A stretch of 64,000 nucleotides of DNA from Sorghum bicolor (GCF_000003195.3 NC_012872.2:930001-994000), one strand, 5' to 3'. Positions 1 through 11,395 are shown, counted from the stretch's first letter. Notes: generated by a model from the letters alone, not told the origin. A program made the numbers and translations.

Positions 1-2337
1 GTTTGCCTGAGGATGAGACGCAGGAATCTTTCCTTGACCGCGTGGAGGTTTCTGCTCGAAGGATCGTTGGAAAGATCTCAGAGAAGGAATACCTCCAGCG
101 GAAGTCCGCACTTGGGACTATGCCGCGTTTCAATCGCGTTTTTGAAGAGTTGGGGATCGAGTATGAGGATTATGTCGTTCCTCCGGAGGTTCTTCTTGGT
201 TTGGAGAAGAAGAAGGATTCCTCCAAGGCTGTTGCTGCGGCGGAGGCTAAGAAGAGGAAGGGTGGTGGTGCTGTCAAGCAGCTGGCGAAGAAGCGAAGGG
301 CGGAGGTTGTGCTGGAGACTCCTGTGGAGTCTTCCTCCGCCCGCTCTTCTGCTGCCGAGTCTAACTCGGTGGCTTCTGCTCCTGCGGAGGCCGCTCCTGC
401 TGGTGGAGCTCCTGGGGTTGAAGCCTCGCGTGCAGTCTCTTCTGTGCGAGCGCCTTTCGCGTCCCTTCTTGGGGAGGAGTCTTCCGACGCGGAGGCCCCT
501 GAGGCGAGTCCTGCGCGGGAGGCAAATCCTGCAGTGGATGAGGGTCCTGCGCGTGGGGCTTCAGTTGGCAGAGGGTCTCCGCCAAAGGATGTGCGGGATG
601 AATCCAGTGACGATGCAGAGTCCGTCTCTGTTCGGAGGATTAAGAGGGCGGAGGATCTCCCGTGTCCGGCTGGAGATGGTATAAACTCGTTGTACATGGG
701 TAAAATTTTTGTTGATTCTTGTTTTTCTTTATATAATTTTTTATTGACTTGGTCTCATGTTATTTATATATCTTTCAGAGGATGTTTTTGCTGGGTTGGC
801 TACCGCGGAGGAATTGGCCAAAGGCGCCAGCGTTGCGCAGGAAGGACTTGCTGATCCTCCGCGGCGTGAGCCTGCGCCTTCTGCGTTGGCAAGTAGGCCT
901 TCGCCTGCTGATGTTCTTGGTCCCGGTGAGTCTCTTCTTTTTTTGTTTAATACATTGGTTTGTTTTTTTTGGTTTTTTATTCTAAGGTTTGTTTTGGTTT
1001 TGCGCAGGTGCTTCTGATCCTTCGATCACAGGTTGGACTGATGCCTTGCGCGAAGTTCATTCCTTGGTCGGAGGTTCGTTTTTTGGCCTCCGCCAACTGG
1101 TTTTGGGTCCTTACGATTTTTTTTCTTACTTGTTTCTGCTTTACAGATCCTTTCCGTCAGAAGCTCTGTAGCATGGACTTTGACACGCTACTCCGCGTGC
1201 AATTTGAGCACCATAGCCTTGTACGTTTACGATGTGTTATATCTTCCTTCGCAGTTTTTCGGTCGGAGGTTGGTTGTAACTTCTTATTTTTGAGCAGGGT
1301 CATCACATGGCTGCCGCCTTGGAGGAGCGTTGCTCCCGGGAGGTTATCTGCCGTGATGAGGCGATTGGTGCTCTAAAGAAGGAGAACGAGACCTTGGAAG
1401 CTGAGAAGGCTCGCCTGTCGGAGGAGGTTAGGGGGTTTTCCTCCGTCCGGCGAGAGATTGATTCCCTGAAGAAGGAGAGGGATGATTACAAGGCTGGGTC
1501 GGAGGTTCTAAAGAAGGAGAAAGAAGATGCTGAAGCTTCAGCGGCTGTCCTTCGCACGAGTGTCGCCGAGGCGGAGGCGGCTAGGGATTTGGCTATGCAG
1601 CGAGCCGAGAAGGCGGAGGACATTGCTGAACGCCTTCGCAAGGAGCTTGATGCTGAGCGGATGTCTGCGGCTGAGTTGCAGACGCGCATGCAGAAGGCGG
1701 AAGCGGAGGCTGCAGCTATTGTTGGGCTCTATGCCGACTCGCTTGCGAAGTTCGGGGGAAGTACCTCTGCTCCTCCGCCCGGTGGCGACGTTGGGGCTGC
1801 CCTCGCATGGCTGAAGTCTCATATCCGCATGCTCCCTGACTTTGTTGGGGGTGCTGTTGATTTTGGGGCTTTGGCCGCGGTTAGCTCCTTCGCTAGGCTT
1901 TTGCGGCGCGAAGGTTGCTCTCATGCAGAGGGAGTTGCCAAGGAGGAATTTGCTGCGGCGGAGGACGTTGGCGAAGGCACCTCCAGTGTGCGCAAATCTA
2001 TCCGGAATTTTATCAGTTCGTTCTGAATTAGGTTTGGGCGGGCTGAGGCGAAGAAGATCGCGGAGGCTCGTCGCGCTGAGGTATTTTTGATTTGGTTTTT
2101 TTTTGTATTCTGTTTTGCTGCTTTGCAATGTATCTTAAGTTTGCTGTCTTGCAGGAGGTTGCCAAGAAAGCGGCTAAGGTTGACAAGCCCGGTCCTTCGC
2201 GTCCCCCTAGCGAAGCGCGTCCTTCGACTCAGGCTGAGGCGGAGGTTCGTGACCCAGGTGCTAAGGCTCCGGAGGAATCTGGCGCCAAAGCTTCAGCGCA
2301 GGCCGAGACTTCTGCTCCTCCTCCGCCTCAGGTGTGA
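1..2337 (+). pseudogene. Antisense extra gene of the Tat element, coiled-coil protein, 5'-truncated by the window edge
   Basis: Six exons can be placed with GT-AG borders and consistent phase: <1-699, 779-925, 1008-1073, 1147-1220, 1298-2080 and 2155-2337. The predicted protein has an acidic, Ala/Pro/Ser-rich N-terminal part with a Lys-rich stretch, then a long heptad-like Glu/Lys/Ala coiled coil (exon 5, about 1310-1720), then a conserved globular stretch (about 1740-1920). This layout resembles plant proteins annotated as 'putative gypsy-type transposon' protein; the function is unknown, and nuclear or DNA-binding roles would be guesses. It is encoded opposite to gag-pol. An in-frame TGA at 2024-2026 breaks exon 5, while the reading frame continues open to the next splice site and through exon 6. 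That looks like a recent TGG-to-TGA change in an otherwise maintained gene. The last codons could also be spliced (CAG/GTGTGA at 2331) into the exon at 2508. Confidence 0.75.
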
Positions 2338-2507
2338 GGTTATTTAGTTTGTAGGTTTTTTTTTGTTTTTTGCGTCTGCCGCACATGCGACGTTTTTTTG
2401 TAAGAAATGTCAGAGGTTTTGATTAACTTGTAAAGACTGTTGGAAATGTAATATATTGGTTTGTTTTTTTTGGGTAAACCTTTGTTTTACACTCTGATCC
2501 TGCGCAG

Positions 2508-3220
2508 GTCTCTGGCGGAGGACCTGCGCAGGATCTTAGCGTGACTCCGCTTTCAATTTTCTATAGAGGAATTTATGTTTCTGGCGAGTTGTGGGAGTAC
2601 TGGCGGATTGCCTTCCCTAATATGAGAGTGGTGAATATGTTTGAGTTTGTTGGATATGACCTAGATGACGAACGATCTGAATTCGTCCGGTCGCTTGCGC
2701 GCCGAGGTTCATGGCCTCCGGCTTAGGTGGTGGTTTTTGTTTTGTTTTTCGTTTGGCCTAGGTCATGTGTATATCTCTTTGACATGGTTTGTTGTGTTTG
2801 TGCAGCTGCCATATCCTATCCTTCGCATCTTCGGTGAGAAGGATAGGGTACGCTGGGTGTCGGAGGTTTCTGAGGATTTGGCCGAGCCTTTTCTTCATGG
2901 TTATCCGGAGGTTCGAGAGATTTGCTATACGTTTTGGTTTTATCCTTCGTTTTGGTTGGTTTTGAAATTGTTCTTTTGCGAAGGTTGTGAGATCTGCTCC
3001 TGAGGAGGTTCTTCCTTCGAACTTTGCTGAAGGAAGCTACGTTACTCCGGTGACGTTCAAGCGTGGGGATCTGTATGCGAGGGGTTATCTGATTGATTGG
3101 TGGCGTCATAAGTATCCTACGCGTAGTATTGATGACTTAGTTGATTTTCTTGTTCGTGATTACTGCGATGACCTTAGGCTTTTTCCAGATTCGTATGTAA
3201 GAATTGTGCGAGAATCTTAG
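2508..3220 (+). pseudogene. Downstream exons of the antisense gene or a second antisense gene with two W/R-rich modules
   Basis: Three coding-like segments follow the coiled-coil gene on the + strand: 2508-2726 (acceptor TGCGCAG at 2501-2507), 2806-2910, and about 2981-3220. The first is in phase with exon 6 of the upstream gene if the donor at 2332 is used, so the gene may extend to here. Segments one and three share a module: Arg-Gly, Tyr, Gly, Leu, then Trp-Arg or Trp-Trp-Arg, a Pro, and a Phe-Val/Asp/Phe/Val-Arg tail (about 2556-2700 and 3055-3210). They look like diverged copies of one domain. I could not join segment one to segment two in frame, so either a 1-nt change is present or my donor is wrong. 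Product and function are not recognised. Confidence 0.5.
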
Positions 3221-4685
3221 AACCTTCGACGTTTGACGGTCGGAGGATGTTTCTCGTTTTTTTATTGTAAACTTTTGTTCTGTACGTTGTATATAGTAAA
3301 TAAAGATCAGACATTTTTACCATTGATTTGGCCATGGCCTCCGCACTTTTTGGTTTTATTTTTATTACAACCTTCGCGCTACAGCGTTTATACATTGCAA
3401 CGTCACGGTGGTGTTGATCCTAAGGATCTTTGTGTTGCTGTAACCTGCTTGTGTTTGATGCTTGATATTGCGAAGGTATTGGCGATTGTTTCTTGTGCGC
3501 AGGATCGCCGCTTCCTGGCCTTAGGACCTTCGACTTTTCTAGTGCGGAGGATCCTCTGCTGAATTGTGCTATTTTTTTACTTTGCTCAACTCCCGTGGAG
3601 TGTTGTCGAGGAGAACCTTCGGGTATGTGTGTCGAAGGTTCTGAAGGGATGTTACGAGACTTCGTGCGATACCCTTCAGAGACCTCTGAGTCTCACTTGT
3701 AAATCTTTTGTTGTGGTTGTACACGACTCTGTGGTCGATGTTCATCACAACGCCGTGGTTCTAACATTACGAAGCTTCGTGCAATACAAACTTTTGTTGT
3801 TGATGTAAGGCTAACTCCTGCTTCCATGGTGGCCTAAATTTTTTCCTTTGTGACTGCTAGGTTTGCACTCGATGTTTGGGTCTTTGTATACTGATCCTGG
3901 TTGAGGTTGGGGGCAAGGTGAGCCTGGTTTTATAGGCTTTGATGCATTTATTTTATGTACTCTGTTAGGTTAAAATTTATTATCGAGATATTGATGGTTG
4001 TTGTGGTAGTTGGTTTTGCTGTACCTGACTGAGGGTTATTGTAGTTTTGTTTTATTTTCACACTTTGTTTGTTGGGGGTCTGCTTAGAGTAGCAGGATAC
4101 CTTCGACCTTATTTTGGTGAAGGTTATGTGAATTTGGTTGAGGTCTGTCTTGTGAATGTTAAACCTCCGCTGCCTTTGGTAAAAATAATATAGTTCCTGA
4201 TGCCTGATTGTCCTCAGGTCTTTGTCAGGTTTGAAGGCTTTGTTCCTTCTGGCCATGTTGTGATGCCTGAGGAGGACAAGACTTTTTCACTTTTTGGCCA
4301 TGCTATCCTTGCTGCCCGGCTCTTGGCTAGGTCTTTTGCTAAGGATTTGGTGTTTTTTCACCTTTGAGGACGTTCCGAGCTTTCTTAACTTTTGGATGAA
4401 AGCTGCGGAGGGTCCTTGTGATCACGTGATGTTTTGTCGAATGCCACAGCCTCGTTGCTGGCTGTTTTTCGACTTTTGGGCTTTGGTTCTGGGGTGGATT
4501 CCTCTTTATATCTCAGAGGTTTTTACATAGGTTCTGCCTCGTTAAAAACCTCACCTCCTGGTAGGAGTACCCCTGTGAGGAAAAGAGTGCAGACCTTGGA
4601 GTGCGAAAAAGTAGAGAGAAAAAGAAAACAAGCGTATTTAGGTACGTGGATGCCGCCGCTTATTTTGCGAGGGTCATCCTTACAC
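3221..4685. other. Non-coding spacer of the Tat element
   Basis: Between the convergent ends of the antisense gene and the integrase there is T-rich (+ strand) sequence without a sustained reading frame. It is sprinkled with the GAAGGTT/GGAGGTT words seen throughout this element. Tat elements usually carry a long spacer here. I see no LTR, polypurine tract or nested insertion in it. Confidence 0.6.
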
Positions 4686-4883
4686 TCAAATGTAAAATCT
4701 TCGTAGATTGTCGACGTTCCACGTGTGGGTGGAGGTTCTACCTTCGAGGTCTTTCAGGTAGAAGGATCCCGACCTTCCCGCTTGTATTGCTGTATAAGGT
4801 CCTTCCCACTTGGGTTGCAATTTACCAGCGTTTGGGTGATCTCCTTTTTTCCTGAGTACCAGGTCCCCATTCTGTATGTCTTT
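4686..4883 (-). pseudogene. Integrase C-terminal module, cut off from pol by a stop codon
   Basis: In the same frame as pol and directly after its TGA stop (4884-4886), 65 codons encode a typical gypsy integrase C-terminal module: a GDLVLRKK box, a KWEGPY motif (GPY/F class) and an ending WNVDNLRRFYI, followed by a TGA at 4686-4688. The stop that separates it is most simply explained by a CGA-to-TGA transition at a methylated CpG. No chromodomain follows, as expected for Tat rather than chromovirus elements. Confidence 0.85.
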
Positions 4884-7800
4884 TCATACTACCTTGCGGT
4901 CTCTCCATTTCTTGGTTTCTTGTTGATACCTTGAGGTTCTACCTTTTTTCCTGATTGTTTCAGAGGTTATGGTTGCCAGTGGCTTAGCTTCGATCCATCT
5001 TGTGAAGTATTCGATGGCTACGACGGCGAATTTGTTTCCCCCTTGGGCAGTTGGCATTGGTCCTACCAGGTCCATTCCCCATCTCTGCAACGGCCAAGAT
5101 GCTGGTATGAGCTGAGTTAGTGCTGAAGGTCCTGATTGAATTGGTGAGAAGGTTTGGCAAGCTTTGCATGTCTTCACTATTTCTTGTGCATCTTTGATGT
5201 GGGTTGGCCAGTAGAAGCCTTGTCTTAATGCTTTAGCAGATAATGCGCGAGGTCCAATGTGAGAACCGCATATTCCAGAGTGTATCTCTTTCAGGAGTTC
5301 TCTGCCTTCGCTTTGTGATATGCATCTCAGCAAAGGTTGGACTACGCCTTTCTTGTACAGGACCCCGTCAATGGTGGTGTAATTCCTTGCTCTTGCCTCC
5401 ATCCTCTTGGCTAATGCTTCGTCATCTGCAGCCGTTTTGCCTTTGAGAGAATCAACTACTGCTTGCCTCCAATCCTCGCCTTCTGTCAGCAGAACTGAGC
5501 GAAAAGCTTTCGGCAATGATTCAGTTGCGGGTGCTGCGACGATTTGGTAGAAGGTTCCTTCTGGCAAGGGGGTGTTGTTGGCTGCTGCCTTTGCTAGCTC
5601 GTCTGCCTCGTAGTTATCGGCTCTAGGAATGTAATGCAGAGTGAATCCCTCGAACCTTCTCTCCAGACCTCTTACAACAGCCAGATATCTTGCTAGCTCC
5701 GGGTTGTGTGCTAGGTATTCCTTCTCCACTTGTCCTGCCACCACCTGGGAGTCTGTTTTGATGAGCAGGGTTTTTGCTCCGGAGGCCTTAGCTTTGTTCA
5801 GCCCGAGGATGAGACCTTCATACTCAGCTATGTTGTTTGTTGCTTTGAATTCGAGTCTCGCGGCATATTTTAGCCTGAGTCCGGATGGCGCGATCAGAAC
5901 GGCTGCTGCTCCTGCTCCTGACTGCCCCCAGGCGCCATCTGTGTACAGTGTCCATGGCTGGTCGACTACCTTCTCCTCTTTTTTGTTCGAAGGTGTCCAA
6001 TCTGCCATGAAGTCAGCCAGGGCTTGAGATTTGATGGAGGTTCTGGGGACATAGGAGATGTCAAATTGTGACAGTTCGGCCGCCCATTTTCCTATGCGTC
6101 CGGAAGCCTCTTTGTTCCTGAGGATATCACCCAATGGCTGTGAAGTGGGTACTTTAATCTCATGGCTTTGGAAGTAATGCTTGAGCTTCCTCGATGCACA
6201 TAAGACCGCGTACGCGATTTTTTCTATCTCCGTGTAGTTCAACTTTGCTCCTGACAGAGCTTCGGATACGTAGTAAACAGGTCTTTGCACCGTTCCCTTA
6301 CTGTCGCTTGTCTCGTGCACTAGAACACCACTGACAGCGTGCTCGGAGGCAGCCACATACAGTAGTAGTGGAGTGTCTGGCTCGGGCACTGTTACCACCA
6401 GGTTGGTTGCAATGTAATTCTTGAGCTGCCTGAAGGCCTCTGATTGTTCCGGACCCCATTCTGTTTTACCTTCTCCTCTCAGCACTTTGAAGAATGGGAG
6501 GCTCCGTTCCGCCGATCTTGATATGAATCTGTTGAGGGCTGTCAGTCTTTGCACTTCTTTCTTGTTTGAAGGTTCTGCCATTGACATGATTGCTTTTGTC
6601 TTGTCTGGGTTAGCTCTAATTCCTTCGGAGCTGATGATATATCCCAGCATTTTTCCCTTGCTGACCCCGAACACACACTTCTCCGGGTTAAGTTTCAGCC
6701 CGGCAGATCTAAGGTTGACGAAGGTTTCCTGCAGGTCCTTGATATGATCTTCCTTGCGCTTGCTCATGACGACAACATCGTCGACGTAGGCTATGATGTT
6801 TCTCTGTAGCTGACTTCCTAGAACCTTCCCCATCATTCTGGAGAAGGTTGCTCCAGCGTTTTTGAGACCTTCTGGCATTCTGGTGTAGCAATACGTGCCG
6901 AATGGGGTTGTGAAGCTTGCCTTTCCTTCGTCTTCTTTTTTGAGCCAAATTTGGTGGTAACCGGAGAAACAGTCCAGCAGTGAGAATCTCTGACAACCAG
7001 CTGCTTTGTCCACAGAGGTATCTATCCTTGGCAAGGGGAAGGAGTCTTTGACACAAGCCTTGTTGAGATCCGTAAAATCTATGCACATCCTCATTTTGCC
7101 ATTTTTCTTGGGGACCAGGACTACGTTTGCCAACCATTCCGGGTACATGACTTCTCTGATGACCTTTGCGTCCAGGAGTCTTTGTACCTCTGCCTTCGCG
7201 GCTAAGGTTCTTTCTTCAGACATTTTCCTTTGTCTCTGCTTCTTCGGCCTCATCCTCGGATCAATGTCCAGCGAATGCTCTATGATGTCTCTGCTGACTC
7301 CTTGCAGGTCAGCGGCACTCCAAGCGAAGATATCTTGGTTCTTTTGCAACACGTCTAGCAATTCGAGTTCCTCCTCTCTACCGAGGGTGGCGGAGATGGT
7401 GACCTTCTTATCTGGAACAGCTTCCTGCAGAGGGACACATTTCGTTTCCTCCTGATCAGCCAGGTCTGTTTTCCCCCTTGGCATGTCTGGTGGCTGGGAA
7501 GCTTCATGCTGCGTAGAGTCTACGGAGTTTATGTTCCGGAAGGACTTGTAGATTGCTTTTTCTATGTTCCTTGCCTCCTTTTGACTTCCGTGAACCGTTA
7601 TCACTCCGTGCAGAGCCGGGATTTTCATGCACAGGTATCCCATATGAGCGGCCGCATTGAACTTGTTCAAGAATCCTCGCCCGAATATGGCATTGTATGG
7701 GTAGTGCAAGTCTACCACATCGAAGGTGACGTACTCTGTTCTTGCGTTCTCCGTTGTGCCGAAGGATACGGGCAGGGCGACCTTCCCCAGAGCATGTATC

Positions 7801-8657
7801 TGCTTTCCTCCGAACCCGATCAAAGGTGACTCCGAAGGTTGGAGTTGGCTTCTACTGAGCTTCATTTGGTCAAAGGTTCCAGCAAATATTATGTCTGCGG
7901 AACTCCCTGAATCCACTAAGATCCTGCTTACTCCCCAACCCGCAACATTTGTTGTTATGACCAAGGCGTCTGTGTGAGGGTAGCTTTCCAATCTTAGATC
8001 TTCCTCGGTGAAGGTTATTGGGGTTCTGGACCAATCGGTACATCTTACTGGCCCTTGAACTGCAACGTTGTTAACGAGCCGGAGGTGATCCTTCTTCTGT
8101 TTCTTTGTCTGGAACTCCATTGAAGACCCTCCAGCTATTGGTAAGATCATTCCAATCGTGGGCAGGGGTGTATGAGGGCCGATCTGATTATCGGGGTGGG
8201 GTTCGGTTTTTGGTGGTGGTGGGGCTTGGAGTAGCTGTAGCTGGTTTGGGGGAGGAGGTAGTGACTGCTGGCAGGGTTGCGGGTTTTCGATGTACATAAT
8301 ATGTGGAGGTCGTGGAGGAACATAGTTTGGTGGAAGGTTGTGGTCCGCGGTTTGCTGGGCTGGGCGCCAAGCTGGTAGGAAGCTGGGATAGTATGCGGAG
8401 GCTAGCGCGCTTGGCTGAATTGGAGCTGGGTGCTGCTGGCTTGAACCTCCGACGTATGAATGGTAGAAGGTCTGAGGGAATGTGTGATTTACCTCCCGAG
8501 GTTGAGCAACTGGTATCGGAGGCTGCGGAGCTGACCTGCTCTTGATCCTCTCCTGAGTTTCCTTTGCATCTGGCAATCTCTGGTGGAGTGACCCTTCTCC
8601 TCTCCATGGAAGAAACAATACTGCTTCCGTGGTCGCTGACTTTGATTTTTTTGCCAT
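4884..8657 (-). pseudogene. pol: pol: protease, reverse transcriptase, dual RNase H, truncated integrase
   Basis: A 1257-codon open frame. Domains in order: aspartic protease with [10 protein letters not shown] at residues 249-258; reverse transcriptase about 490-690 with YVDD at 624-627; the RT-linked RNase H about 760-885; a second RNase H with TDGAW at 906-910, NNIAEYEG and TDSQVV, ending about 1025; the integrase zinc finger with His1126/His1133 and Cys1164/Cys1167; and the first integrase catalytic Asp in GMDLVGP (about 1196). After residue 1235 the protein jumps in frame to the linker before the C-terminal module, so the second Asp and the Glu of the DDE triad are missing. The first about 25 codons overlap the end of gag in another frame. 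Reverse transcription is plausible from sequence; integration by its own enzyme is not. Confidence 0.92.
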
Positions 8658-9889
8658 CCCGCATTTCGACCCCCTCTTCTGGCTTGATTGGGTATGCGTT
8701 CTGAGCTTCGCGCTTCCGCCGGTGGACGGTTATTTTCCGGCCTGTCATCTTTCGGTTGCTCGATATTCATCATCTGTCCACCAGCCTCTCGCTGTGGCCG
8801 GCGTTCACCCTGGCTAAGGTTCTTCTTCTGTGAGTTTCTATCATTGCTCTGCCTCTTCTGAGAGTTTTGGTCTTCCAACCTTTTGCGGTAGTCGTTGTCT
8901 GACCTGCAATACTTCTCAAACTCGTGGTACAGCTCGTGCATGGATGCTGGCTTTTCTCTGGCCAAATGAGCTGCGAAGGGCCCTATGCGAAGACCCTTGA
9001 TGGCCGCTTCAATGGCAACATCCTCCGGCACGCCGGGTGCTCTCGCCTTAGTCTGCACGAACCTTTGGAAGTATTCCCGTAGTGCCTCTCCCTGACTCTG
9101 GCGACACTGGAACAGGTCCGTGGAGGTTAGTGATTCAACTGCGAATCCTTGGAAATTCGCCAAAATCTTGTCTCGAAGGTTCTCCCATGAATAGATTGAA
9201 CCGGGTCTGAGCATCGAGTACCATGCCAAGGCATCTCCCTCGGCTGCGATCACGAAGGATTTTGCCATCACAGTTTCATTCCCTCCAGCTGAGGCCACGG
9301 CTGCCTCGAAACTCATCAGGAATTGGTGTGGGTCTGCCTTTCCGCTGAATTTAGGGAGCGTGATAGGTTTGTAGGTTGTTGGCCAAGGCGAGGTCTGCAA
9401 TCCTTCGGACAAAGGGGAACGAAGGTCCAACGTGCCCCGCAGCATGCCACCGTAGTTTGCCGGTTGCACATCTGATGTTGGGCCGGCGCTGGTCAGAACA
9501 GCGGGCTGGATCGTCGGCTGAGGTGGAGGTTGCATGCTAAGGATTTCTGCCTGCAGGAGTGAAAGCTGCTGCCTGATCTCGGCCGCTTGCGTCGCGGCTA
9601 CCGCTGCCTCTTGGCTGGCGGCGTAGGCGGCAGCGATCCGGTCTCGCTCTTGCTGAAGGTTCTGCAATTGCGTTTGTAGCTGCTGGAGCTCTTGCGTGGC
9701 CGTGGGTTGCGCCGGGCCTGCGGCGGGGGGAGGTTCCTGGCGAGTTTCCGGCTGCACGTTCTCTGGCTGCTCGCCCTCAGAACCTTCTCCCTCCACGGTC
9801 GCGTACGTGCTCCGCACGGCCCTCCTCGGCCTTCCTCTCCTGGAGGGCTCTGCCCGAGGTCTTGTGGTGCTTGTTCTCTTTCCAGCCAT
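8489..9889 (-). CDS. gag: gag polyprotein (capsid and zinc knuckle)
   Basis: The 466-codon frame starts 17 bases downstream of the primer binding site region, with ATG at 9887-9889. The N-terminal part is basic and Gln/Pro-rich with a coiled coil. A Retrotrans_gag-type capsid domain lies in the middle (about residues 175-330, including [12 protein letters not shown] and the REYFQRF motif). Near the end is a variant zinc knuckle, [15 protein letters not shown], of the Cys-His-His-Cys type common in plant gypsy gag. Right after this knuckle (about 8572) the reading frame is lost: the pol frame continues the expected sequence and the gag frame runs out at 8489. A single-base deletion in a once-fused gag-pol frame explains this better than two genes. 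It packages RNA in virus-like particles in related elements. Confidence 0.9.
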   Translation of the reverse strand: MAGKRTSTTRPRAEPSRRGRPRRAVRSTYATVEGEGSEGEQPENVQPETRQEPPPAAGPAQPTATQELQQLQTQLQNLQQERDRIAAAYAASQEAAVAATQAAEIRQQLSLLQAEILSMQPPPQPTIQPAVLTSAGPTSDVQPANYGGMLRGTLDLRSPLSEGLQTSPWPTTYKPITLPKFSGKADPHQFLMSFEAAVASAGGNETVMAKSFVIAAEGDALAWYSMLRPGSIYSWENLRDKILANFQGFAVESLTSTDLFQCRQSQGEALREYFQRFVQTKARAPGVPEDVAIEAAIKGLRIGPFAAHLAREKPASMHELYHEFEKYCRSDNDYRKRLEDQNSQKRQSNDRNSQKKNLSQGERRPQREAGGQMMNIEQPKDDRPENNRPPAEARSSERIPNQARRGGRNAGWQKNQSQRPRKQYCFFHGEEKGHSTRDCQMQRKLRRGSRAGQLRSLRYQLLNLGR

Positions 9890-9906
9890 CGCAGGTTATA
9901 CTTCGA

Positions 9907-9924
9907 GCCCCACGGTGGGCGCCA
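9907..9924 (-). promoter_or_regulatory. Primer binding site
   Basis: The minus strand reads TGGCGCCCACCGTGGGGC, starting two bases after the LTR terminus (...CCCAACA). It ends in the reverse complement of a tRNA CCA tail and sits where minus-strand DNA synthesis must be primed. I did not identify the tRNA. Confidence 0.8.
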
Positions 9925-9925
9925 A

Positions 9926-10712
9926 TGTTGGGAAAATGCTCTCCGCACGCCCCAGCGATACGGTGGATCGAGAACCTTCTCACTCGGTGCCGTGAGAGGT
10001 TTGAGCGCTGGCGAGCAGTGAACTCAACAGTAGGTGAATACAGTGAATGCGTTCTCTCTATCCATTAATGACGGCATCGCGCCCTTTATATAGGGCTCAG
10101 AAACCGACCCAATGACGTTTACAAAAATGCCCCGTGACGGTGGGGGAATATCCTAGCATATTCTCCTATTGCGGTCTACTGACTCTAAGCCACTTGTGTA
10201 ATTTCACCTCACGATCTCCACGCGTGTCTCCTGTCTAGGGCTTCAGCAGATCGGAGACGCAGATCCTCCGCCTGATCGCGGATCCTTCGACACTTCATGC
10301 GTCGGAGGTTCTTCGGCTCGGGCGCGTCGGAGGTTCCTCGGTTTAGACGCCGTGGAGGTTCTCCGGGCCGCTTGGTCGCCGATCCTTCGACGCTTCTCCG
10401 TCGGAGGTCCCTTATCCCGGACGCGTCGGAGGTTCTTTGCCTCCGGCGCGTCCTTAGCCATCCTCAGACTTGGGAGGGTCGGAGGTTCCTTCTTCCTCTG
10501 CTTGTTGGCCTCCGACGATGTCAGTCCCTGCACACACTTAGCAAGACAAGTCGAGTCATCAACGCCAGTCTCTTTCTAGGGTCCTCCACGCGCATTCCCA
10601 CGGAGGTTTCCTTGGCGAAGGATATCCTCCGACCCTTCGGGAGTCGGAGGTTCCTCAGGCAAAGGGTATCCTCAGACGCTACCAGGGGGAAGGATGCGGC
10701 CATTCCCCAACA
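9926..10712 (-). repeat. 5' long terminal repeat
   Basis: The 787-bp segment has the inverted ends TGTTGGG (9926) and CCCAACA (ending 10712) and borders the primer binding site. A TATA-like TATATAGGG (+ strand 10087-10095, read CCCTATATAAAGGGC on the minus strand) sits where the transcript promoter is expected. The half nearest the outer end (about 10260-10680) is built of recurring GCGTCGGAGGTTC-like words. Confidence 0.9.
10285..10660. repeat. Degenerate short-word repeat in the LTR U3 region
   Basis: The word CGTCGGAGGTTC and close variants (CCGTGGAGGTTC, GTCGGAGGTTCC, GATCCTTCGACGC) recur every 25-45 bases. It looks like a degenerated tandem array; U3 repeats often act as enhancers in LTR elements, but no function can be shown here. 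Confidence 0.6.
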
Positions 10713-11144
10713 CACCTATACTACGTGCATCCTCCGTTTCATTTCAAATGAGTTTGAAACAGTGCAGACTCTCCCATACCACCATAACAGTATCTTAATT
10801 AGTAACCTTAGTATAAACTCTTTCCATACTTATATAAAGAAAGTCGTTTTGAATAAAGTTTTGGTCAAATACTAGAAATATAAATTATGAATATCTTTTA
10901 ATTTATGAGTTTGGAAGTGTGAAAAACATATGAATAGATTTGTCTACTTGTGGTTTTAACATTAGGGATGACCTAATTAATTCAACTAACTATTGCACAT
11001 GCATGAGTAGGCGAGATAAACTGTGAAGATGGAGAAAAGCCCGACATTCTTATTGTGCAAAATGCACATCACATGAAGAGATGCTCAAGAGATTCTTCTG
11101 TAGCTTAATTAGGAACATAATGTCGAGTCATAAAAATTGGGGTG

Positions 11145-11395
11145 TATATATATATATATATACGGCAGCGCTATTCTACACCCTAAGTGTAGAATATTAT
11201 TCTACACCGCAAGTCAAAATTGAGTAGAAAAAAAAACTGAGCAATACTAAAGAACGTTCAGTATCATCCCGTCCAACACCCAGGACCACGAAATACTGAA
11301 CAATACTGAAATATGAATACTGAACGGTACTGAATTTTGCTCAGTATAACAGTTCGGTGTAGAATAGTATTCTACACCTAGGGTGAAGAATAGCA

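Larger units (their letters stand above)
1..10712 (-). mobile_element. Ty3-gypsy LTR retrotransposon, Tat lineage, 5' part (3' LTR off-window)
   Basis: Read on the minus strand the order is 5' LTR (10712-9926), primer binding site, gag, protease, reverse transcriptase, RNase H, a second RNase H, integrase, a 1.4-kb spacer, then a gene in the opposite orientation running off the left edge. The second, archaeal-type RNase H after the usual one and the antisense extra gene between pol and the 3' LTR are known hallmarks of Tat-lineage elements (Grande, RIRE2, Retand type). The 3' LTR is not in the window, so insertion age cannot be estimated. The copy is defective: gag and pol are out of frame, the integrase catalytic core is missing, and there are in-frame stops in pol and in the antisense gene. 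The base just right of the LTR (from 10713, CACCT) would be half of a 5-bp target duplication whose partner is not visible. Confidence 0.93.

Noticed and set aside
4884..8657. Possibility that this is an endogenous pararetrovirus
   Set aside because: Integrase and LTR are present and no movement protein or coat motifs are seen; the gene order is that of a Ty3-gypsy LTR element.
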